From contig QPFY01000018.1 of NCBI GenBank assembly GCA_003665825.1, forward strand, positions 548,059 to 612,058: DNA of 64,000 nt. The letters run 5' to 3'. The translations under genes were made by a program, and so were the position numbers. The stretch is from Microbotryum silenes-acaulis (taxonomy: Eukaryota; Basidiomycota; Microbotryomycetes; Microbotryales; Microbotryaceae). Of the stretch, positions 56,900 through 64,000 are shown piece by piece (position 1 is the first letter of the stretch; each line of letters starts with the position of its first letter). The notes below the pieces were generated by a model. It was not told the DNA's origin and did no database searches. It saw only the letters and a list, made by a program, of their open reading frames with translations.

Positions 56900-59374
56900 A
56901 TGGCAATTGCAGTGCCTAGTCAGGACGCCCGGCGCTCGGACCAGTCCATCTCGGGCGAGGCGTCGTCGGGGCCCGAGATCCGAAGAAGCGCGCGACTGAT
57001 GCAGATGCCCAACGCCGCGCCCCCCGCCCAAGCGCAATCGATGCGCGTCAACGCCAGAGACCGCGCGCCACGCCCGTCGGTCGGCACGTCTAGTCTTGCG
57101 CCCCCCGCCCAAGCCGCCACCCAATCGCTTCCGACCCACCTGCCCAGCTCGTCGGCTCGCACCCCGTCGACGCCGACGCGCGGGCCTATTAACCACTACA
57201 AGGCTCGACCAGGACGAACAAGTCGTTCAAGCGAGGCCGTAGGCCTGTCAGGCATGTCGGGCCTCGTCGATGCTTTACCACGCTCGAGTCCGATGAAGTC
57301 GAGTCCCGTTGTGTCGATGTCGGCCACGGCGGAAGCGAGGGAGCAACAGCTCTTTGCCCACATGGGCAAACCTCGACTCTCGAAGGCGATGGACAAGTAC
57401 TTCCTTGCCACGCCTTCCACCTACGAAGCCAAGATCCTCAAACCGACGAAGAAACTGGGGACGGAGGCTGCGATGAGAGAGATCGCTAACGCGATCAAGG
57501 ATGTGGTGAGTGCCCCGATGCTATCGCTTGGCTTCGACCGCACGAGTATGACTGACCACTGTGTCCCGATCATTGATGCACCCGGGTGTAGACTGGTGAT
57601 CGACGTCTGGTCGGATGCGGCAACTCGGGTAGCCACATTAAGCTGGCGCCCGATCGCGGGGAGCAGGAGAAGACGCCCGACGCCGTCATATTGACGCATG
57701 CGGCGGTGGCCGCTTCCCCCGATCTTCCGTTCGTTTGGGCGCAGTCAGAGCACCCAAAGTCGACGGAAGGCACGCCCCCGTCGCCTCAACGCGCATACTC
57801 GCAAATTGCAGTGGCGATTGAGGTGAAAGAGAGCGACACGAAGAGCGCAGAAGCGCGTAACCAAGTGCTTAGGCGGCTACACATGATCTGCACGACCGCG
57901 CTCCGCGCCCACGCGATCGGGGTCACCCTTTGCGGGGACGTACTTCAAGTCTACCTCGTCAACGCGTGTGGGGTGTTCACGACGAGCGCCCGCAGGTGCG
58001 GTGAGGACGCGGTGCTGCTCCGGCGCGTGCTGTCACACCTCATCGAACTCGACGACAACGGGCTCGGGATGCTGGCCTCGACGAACGAGGTCGACGATGG
58101 TTTCGGCAATTTTGTCGTCTCGGACAAGTTTCTCCCACCCCGCGCCCACGATTTCGAGTCCGAGCTCGGCGATATCTCAGATCTCGAGATCCAGGAGCTC
58201 CTCTTCCGACGTCGAAGCTGCACGGGTCGTGCAACCTCCGCTTTCCGCGTTACCGCAAGACACGCGCCTGTCGACCCCACGTCGATCAGCTTGCCTACAT
58301 CTGCCACCGAGTACGCCATGACAGTCGCATGGGTCGAGCAATCCCGCCTCGACGATGCGATTGCCCTACGTCGCAAGATGCACGCTGCGTCGCGTATCGA
58401 CACCGAGGGTTTAAGCCTTAGCGCCGGCATCTACCGGGACGACTTCCGCACGCTTCCAGCTTTCTTCGGTGATGATGAAAGCTTCGATGATATCGGGCCC
58501 CGGGCACTCGAGGTGGTCTTCCACCGACAGTGTTATCGGCCCCTCAACACGGCGACCACGACCAGGGAACTCGCCCAGGCCGTACTTGGAGTCGTCAAAG
58601 GTGAGCACGGGGATCAACTGGGCGGCGTTGCGTTTGCGCTCCCTAGCCGACACGCGCGTTCCCATGACAATGCAGGACACCGAAACCTCTACAAGCTGGG
58701 GTATATCCACCGGGATATTTCGTACGGCAATGTCGTCATCGACCGCGACGGTTTCGGCGTCCTTATCGACTATCACCTCGCCGTCCCGCATGATCGACCT
58801 TGCACCGAGCTGCACCACAGAATACGATCCGTGCGTCCTCCCCTCTGTATGTTTCTCCGACTGAAGTTTCTGACCAGCACTAACCTTTGGACTATACGAC
58901 GTCTGACAGGGCACCTGGCCCTACCTCGCCTGCTCGATCCTCGCCCAACCGAACGAGCCACTCGGTGTCGTCCATGAACGATGGCACGACATCGAGTCGC
59001 TGTTCTACGTCGTGATGGAAATCTCGTTTCGCGAGCCGTACCAGGGTGACGAGAAAGTCCTCGTAATGACGCCGAAGGGTGAAACCATCTGGCGGCGCTG
59101 GAACAGCCCAGAAGCGGACCAAGTCTATGTCTTCAAAGTTGTGCTTCGCATGGATCCGGCATACCGATCTGTACTCGAAGGCTGCGCACATCGATGGACG
59201 AATATCGAGCAACTGGTCGATATCTTGCGACACCATTGTGGTCTTGATAACCAGTTCAATAATTCCGAGATGGCTGCGGAAGAGGCCAAGCTGGGGGAGT
59301 TGTGGGGTCCATCCAAGGCGATGTCGCACGAGTCCATCGTCTCGGACATTGAGCAGCTGCTTCCCTTGCTCTGA
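56900..59374 (+). CDS. FunK1-type protein kinase K3, recombinant C-terminus
   Basis: Exons 56900-57505, 57592-58600, 58676-58830 and 58910-59374, 744 residues, the same architecture as K2 at an exact offset of 6571 bases. The protein from the start to VLVMTPKGE is identical to K2, including HRDISYGNV, IDYHLAV and HDIESLFYVV. From about 59064 the sequence departs: ETIWRRWNSPEADQVYVFKV, then YRSVLEGCAHRW, matching K1 (RVYVFKK, VSVLEGCAQRW) better than K2. The 3' flank and the junction into R1 also follow K1. The C-terminus SDIEQLLPLL is shared by all three. It looks intact. The likely origin is recombination or gene conversion between a K2-like body and a K1-like 3' end. Confidence 0.85.
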
Positions 59375-59700
59375 AGTGACCACCTTTGCGCTGGGCTTAA
59401 ATATAGTCGCTCGTTGTTAGTTCCGATTATTGCAATAGATACCCAAGGTCACTTTCCGTCCGTTCCAGTATAAATCCAGGCTGGAAATAGGACTGCGCCA
59501 GCGGTGCCTTCATTCGGCTCGACTGTGCAGAGTTTCTGGCCTAAGTCGTAATCTGGGAGGGCCCTTACATCATTCACGTTTTGCTCTTAGGGGTGTTGTT
59601 TTTGGAAATGTATCAGGACTATTGTCCTGTCCCATGTATCAAAACGCGTGGCCTTGAACCAACGAAATGAAACCCATAGCCCCGCACCAAAATCTTGTCT
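59375..59700 (+). other. Conserved 3' flank of the kinase unit (K3)
   Basis: Matches the K1 flank closely (GGCTGGAAATAGGACTGCGCC, the ATCATTCACGTT block) and ends with the same TTTGATCTCACTG junction. Confidence 0.7.
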
Positions 59701-60150
59701 TTGATCTCACTGACCTCTCGAGATTTGCCACACAACACCACCTCATTGCTTCATATCTTACTCGAACTCGATCCTACGGTGCACACGTTAGATCATACAG
59801 CCACGACTCGGGCTTCTCCACACCATTCGGCGTTGGACCGTGACGATCTTTCGCACTCTCAATCGATCTCGACGATTCGCTCGACCAGCTTGATACGTAC
59901 GATCAGCCTCCCACATATGCGAGTTGCACGATCATACACGCGGCAGCAAGCCTGGTCATTTGGTCGTGGACTGCGCTCAGCGTCGCACGGTGTTCCATCT
60001 CCTCTCGCTTCGCTTCTTCTTGCACTCACCTCGCTTGGTGTCGACAGACTCGTTTGGCATTTACTAAGCGAGCACACGTCCGAAAGGTCAGTGCGTGCCT
60101 TCAACCTAAGGGCCTTCTCTTCCTCCACACCTTGTGTTGCAAGTATAAGG
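59701..60150 (+). repeat. R1 repeat copy e (truncated)
   Basis: Starts CTCGAGATTTGCCACACAAC and follows copy b nearly base for base through CGCTCGACCAGCTTG to the TTGTGTTGCAAGTATA block, then stops at a poly-C run. Confidence 0.75.
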
Positions 60151-60335
60151 GCAAATGACCCCCCCCCCCCCCCTAAAAAGAGTTGGCTCTTGAGTTAGGT
60201 AGTGGCCCCAGAGGCAAAAAAGTCACGTGATATTGTGTTTTTGATCTTCATTGCATCGACTCAACATCAGCACGACCCAGTGTAGCTCGAACTTTTCGCG
60301 GTGCTGCAAAGAGATTGCGCTCATGTCCTGTCGCC
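60151..60335. other. Poly-C tract and short spacer
   Basis: 15 consecutive C (60159-60173) directly at the R1 truncation point, followed by AAAAAGAGTTGGCTC. It could be the end of an inserted element or a fragile tract. No gene. Confidence 0.45.
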
Positions 60336-60482
60336 GCACCGTGCGGTGCCGAATCCAGATTCCTGTTCCCGCACCGTGCGGTGCCGAAACCAGATTCTTG
60401 TTCTCGCACCGTCCGGTGCCGAAACAGATCTCACTCGAGGGAGAAGACTGCGCTCGATTCCTGTTCCCGCACCGGCCGGTGC
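60336..60482. repeat. Four palindromic GCACCG-NN-CGGTGC sites
   Basis: GCACCGTGCGGTGC at 60336-60349 and 60371-60384, GCACCGTCCGGTGC at 60406-60419, and the perfect palindrome GCACCGGCCGGTGC at 60469-60482. The first three are spaced exactly 35 bases apart, and three of the four are preceded by TGTTCYC. This looks like an operator array or a satellite. Confidence 0.75.
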
Positions 60483-60610
60483 CGATTCTGATTTAACTCG
60501 AGACACAGGATCGCGCCAAGACTTAAGCTCAGTGCGATGGGTGGTCAATAGGGACGATCTTATTTCCAATTCAAACAATCATTAATATTTCCACCTATCT
60601 CTGACCAGTC

Positions 60611-61018
60611 CTACTTTCCAGCCTTCATCCTTTCTAAAAAGGCCGCACGAGCTGTAGTGGTAGCATCCCGTTTCGGAACCCTAGCCCTTTCTTGCAGGCC
60701 AGATACAGCAACTTCTTTCCTTGAGCTCTTGCGCTTGGCGGGCTGCTTTCCTTTCGCACCGGGCTCGCTTCCCCTCATCTTCTTCTTCCTTGCCTGACCT
60801 TCCTTGTCGGAATCGGAGTCGGATTCTTCGGGCTCGACGGATTCGGCGGGATTAACCGACTTGGCTGCCGCAAGAGCCCCTAATTGTGCCTTCTTAGAGG
60901 GCACTCTCTTCTTCTTGGGTGGAGGAGCCGTCTCAGCGTCGGAGTCCTCGCTGAGGGCAGTGCTAATAGCGCGATCAGCCGCTTGATCTCGGCCGTCTCT
61001 GCTGCGCTTGCGCTCGCT
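60611..61018 (-). CDS. Small basic nuclear-type protein, 5' end not resolved
   Basis: The open frame ends at 60611. It reads ASERKRSRDGRDQAAD at its upstream end, then SEDSDAET, PPPKKKRVPSKKA, an acidic Ser/Asp/Glu stretch, KEGQARKKKMRGSE, KGKQPAKRKSSRKE, and a C-terminal helix TTARAAFLERMKAGK. PPPKKKRV is a textbook SV40-type nuclear localisation motif. Upstream the frame meets a TGA just beyond 61030 with no ATG, so the first exon is either across an intron or lost. No enzymatic domain. It could be a fragment of a larger chromatin-associated or transposon protein; it sits between two repeat arrays. Confidence 0.4.
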   Translation of the reverse strand, partial: SERKRSRDGRDQAADRAISTALSEDSDAETAPPPKKKRVPSKKAQLGALAAAKSVNPAESVEPEESDSDSDKEGQARKKKMRGSEPGAKGKQPAKRKSSRKEVAVSGLQERARVPKRDATTTARAAFLERMKAGK

Positions 61019-61059
61019 TGCAGCAGTATATACGTATCATAGGTGGGGTACAGCCCAAT

Positions 61060-61760
61060 TACGGGTTACATTTTTGATTAGAACCCCAAATCCCCAGTGA
61101 AAATGAAAAGTGACAGTGCAGGGGGAATTGCTCGTGCACTGATGAAATCCATTCATTCGGCAAAACCGCCAAATCGCAGTGCACGGGAATTGCTCGTGCA
61201 CTGCTGAAATCCACTTTTTCGGCAAAAACCGCCAAATCGAGGTGCACGGTCAATTGCTCGTGCACTGCTGAAATCCACTTTTTCGACTCTGAGGGCGGCA
61301 CGGGTCAAAAACCGCCAAATCGAGGTGCACGGTCAATTGCTCGTGCACTGCTGAAATCCACTTTTTCGACTCTGAGGGCGGCACAAGTCAAAAACCGCCA
61401 AATCGAGGTGCACGGGGAATTGCTCGTGCACTGCTGAAATCCACTTTTTCGACGCTGAAGGGCGGCACAAGTCGAAAACCGTCAAATCGAGGTGCACGGT
61501 CGATTGCTCGTGCACTGCTGAAATCCACTTTTTCGACTCTGAGGCGGCACGGGTCAAAAACCGTCAAATCGAGGTGCACGGTCAATTGCTCGTGCACTGC
61601 TGAAATCCACTTATTCGGCAAAACCGCCAAATCGCAGTGCACGGGGAATTGCTCGTGCACTGCTGAAATCCACTTGCTCGACGCTGGAGGGCGGCACAAG
61701 TCAAAAACCGCCAAATCGAGGTGCACGGGGAATTGCTCGTGCATTGCGAGATGGCAGTGC
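61060..61760. repeat. Minisatellite with GTGCACG...CGTGCAC cores
   Basis: About nine tandem units of two lengths (about 64 and 84 bases) alternate irregularly. Shared core: GTGCACGG, AATTGCTCGTGCACTGCTG, AAATCCACTT. The long form adds TTTCGACTCTGAGGGCGGCA. Each unit contains a GTGCACG/CGTGCAC inverted pair that can form a hairpin. The frames within it are repeats, not genes. Confidence 0.85.
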
Positions 61761-61819
61761 AGCGTGAAACCCCGTGCACCGAGTAAGCCTGAGCCCCGAG
61801 CGCTGAACCGAGATTGGAT

Positions 61820-64000
61820 CCGAAATGGGAAACCCATTTCGGGCTTCGGCGTATCGCTAGAGCTGAGCCACGGCAGACTTGAGGACTTGTAGACGTTGAT
61901 AAGTTGATTGCAACTCTGTCACGATCACAGCTGGCTTATATAGGCTTGATTTGTCCTATTCTGCGTTGTTTTTTCAGTATACTCAATTTTACTAGTCGTT
62001 GTGGCCTCGTCTGAGGCATGTCCGAGTCGACTTCAGCGCGCGCGCCAACGCTCCTGTCCCTCTCCCCACTCACTCGCCCGACCCGACTCGACTCAGCTCT
62101 GAAACCACTACACCACAACGCTCTCCCCACATCACCCAATCGGCAAGATGCAGCTCGGCCACTCTCGACGGACGCTCGCAGTGTCCCTTCGTGCGGGCTG
62201 ACGCAGGCACGGTGCGACGTCGCACGACAAGACTATCAACAACTCCAACCTCGTCATCTGTGGCACGATACGCTCAACAGGTTGATCTGAAAGGGCGTGG
62301 TTACTTTCAGCTGCGTCGTAGCTTACGTCGATGCATCGCTCGAGCGTTCTCGGTCGGACATGTGCTCGGTCACCCAATCGCCTCGATCACCCTGTTCGCA
62401 CTCTCGCTACTCGACCGATGGGTGTGGTGAGCCCTTCATTCAGATAGTCCTCAGCTCTCGTCTCATTCGCTCACCTCATGTTTGTCTTTGCTGCTCACCA
62501 CTCTAGTTCAGATCGCGCGTTTGCCGACTCGCTGGCATCCGAGCTTCGCACTGAACCGCTCTGTGACTTGTACAAACATACTCTGCGATCGCAATGCACA
62601 ACCCACATCAGCTCCATCGAGGAGACGCTCACCCTTCCCCGGGTCTCGAATCGATGCATATGTCACTCGACCCACATCGCCGCACCCCGAACACCACTAT
62701 CGACCGGTGACGATCTCCTCCGCCACCCCCACATCGTTCACTCTCGTCGACAAGATTGACCAATCGCACGAGTGCAATCACTCGCTGTCACATGTCTTTC
62801 TTCGAATCGAAGAGTCTCATCGACGCGGCAAGCTCAGGGTTTGTCGGAACATGTGATGCACGACCCGACTGATTTCGTCGATGTCGAGATCCGAGACCTG
62901 CATCGGCTCGAGCACTTTCACTCCGTCTCAACCGCCCGCGACTTACTCAACCTCCCGCGCTTGTCAGCCAGCTCATCGAGTCATTCGTCCCAAGTCACTA
63001 CGTCTCAACTCGTCGCTTCAAACATACCACATTCCAGCTCGCCTTCCTCGCCATCCAACTTGATTGGACTTGCACGCTGGCTTTCAAGCTCGTCGATCGC
63101 ATCATCCAATTGACTTTCGGGCAAAACTGTCGAGATTCGCCACGGAACACCTCGTCGCTTCACATTTTACTCGACCTCCATCCTACGTTGCGCAGGTTGA
63201 AGCGTCAAGACGCGACTCGAACTTCTTCGGATCGCTCGAATTGGGCCTCGAACTGTGACAATTTTTCGCACTCTCAATCGACCTCGGCGCTTCGCTCGAC
63301 CAGCTTGTTACGTGCGATCAGCATCCCACCTCTCCGATTTGCACGTTCGTACACGCTTCTGAAAGTCTGGTCATGCGGTCATGGACTGCGATCGGCGTCG
63401 CATGGCGCTCCACCTCCTCTCGCTTCGCTTCTTGCACTCACCTCCCAGGGTTTCGACGAAATTGCTCGGCAGTTACTAAGCGAGCAAACGTCCGAACGGT
63501 CAGTGAGTGTCTTCAACCTGAAGGCATAATCTTCCTCCACACCTCGCGTTGCAAGTATGTGCAGTCTTGCTCATGTTTGACTTTTGATTTGCTCCACCGG
63601 GTCTCAGATTTCTGCCTGCGCTCAAGTCGACTCTTTGGACTCCCATTTGCTCCCAACCGTTTCCAGTGCGTCTCCCGGAAGAAAGATCGTCCACCATTTC
63701 CAATTGGGATCGACAATCTCCTGGCGAAGCTTGCTTTGCTCGACCTCGACCTCCTCTCGATCGCCCTGACCTCAAAACTCAACTCGGTGCGACCGTTCGT
63801 TGAGGAGCGTGTAAGCTCTCATCTTTGCCGCTGCTGCCTCGCCCACTTGTCATTCGCCGATCCTCGTACCACTCGACTCGACTCGACTTTCTTTCACTGC
63901 ATGAAGACACGACGACGCAACGCTTTGCCGTCATGCCGAGACGTCACTTGCTCGGTACTTGCGGCTCGACCTTACCCGACCCGGCCCTTGATGTGTGACC
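61820..64000 (+). repeat. R1 repeat copy f (most complete order, runs off the window)
   Basis: Begins CCCATTTCGGGCTTCGG and proceeds through all main blocks in order: GCGCGCGCGCCAACGCTCC (62037), GTGCGACGTCGCACGACA (62211), ATGCATCGCTCGAGCG (62332), GACTCGCTGGCATCCGAGC (62525), CGCCACCCCCACATCG (62722), GTTTGTCGGAACAT (62838), CGCTCGACCAGCTTG (63293), TTGCAAGTATGTGCA (63550) and CATGCCGAGACGTCACTTGC (63932). All frames are interrupted. Confidence 0.75.

Noticed and set aside
61059..61837. Minus-strand frames with KKWISAVHEQ repeats
   Set aside because: Produced by the minisatellite; the frame is not maintained between the two unit lengths.

Overview
The window looks like a piece of a basidiomycete genome, most likely Pucciniomycotina (Microbotryomycetes-like). 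The reasons are GC-rich DNA, genes broken by many short GT-AG introns (46-121 bases, often with a CTRAY-like branch site), ORFs of fungal type (VPS39, phosphomevalonate kinase, FunK1 kinases), CT-rich leaders upstream of start codons, and Helitron, hAT-like and foldback elements of the kind common in fungi. The species cannot be named from the sequence alone.

Layout. 1-4.3 kb: a 5'-partial unknown gene, a GCGC/TTAAGCG-rich repeat patch and a decayed Helitron helicase. 4.36-18.2 kb: a compact ordinary gene block with a helix-hairpin-helix (HhH) protein (-), VPS39/VAM6 (+), a long disordered conserved protein (-), phosphomevalonate kinase ERG8 (+) and a degenerate HNH-like protein (+). Exon models for VPS39 and ERG8 close in phase over all introns. 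18.8-21.5 kb: a kinase-like gene (-) with HND and DWG motifs.

21.6-64 kb is accessory DNA. It holds five FunK1-type kinase genes (K1 26.4-28.5 +, K4 33.6-36.2 - broken, K5 40.3-42.8 -, K2 50.3-52.8 +, K3 56.9-59.4 +). Between them lie a dispersed repeat family with reshuffled blocks (called R1 here), a truncated Rep-helicase Helitron with a recognisable 3' terminus, two copies of a hAT-type MITE (one with an 8-bp target duplication inside a RecQ-like pseudogene), a long foldback element built of 30-bp units, a kinase-like pseudogene with a 107-bp inverted duplication, GCACCG/CGGTGC palindromes and a minisatellite.

The most interesting feature is the kinase family. K2 and K3 encode identical protein over roughly the first 680 residues and then diverge abruptly in the C-lobe, where K3 becomes K1-like and also carries K1's 3' flank. 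K1 lies between ~1.57-kb inverted repeat arms, and the Helitron 3' end sits directly in front of the K2 unit. This suggests kinase copies being moved and recombined by repeats, with exchange of the part of the kinase that normally contacts partners. All functional statements rest on motif recognition by eye; no database search was run.
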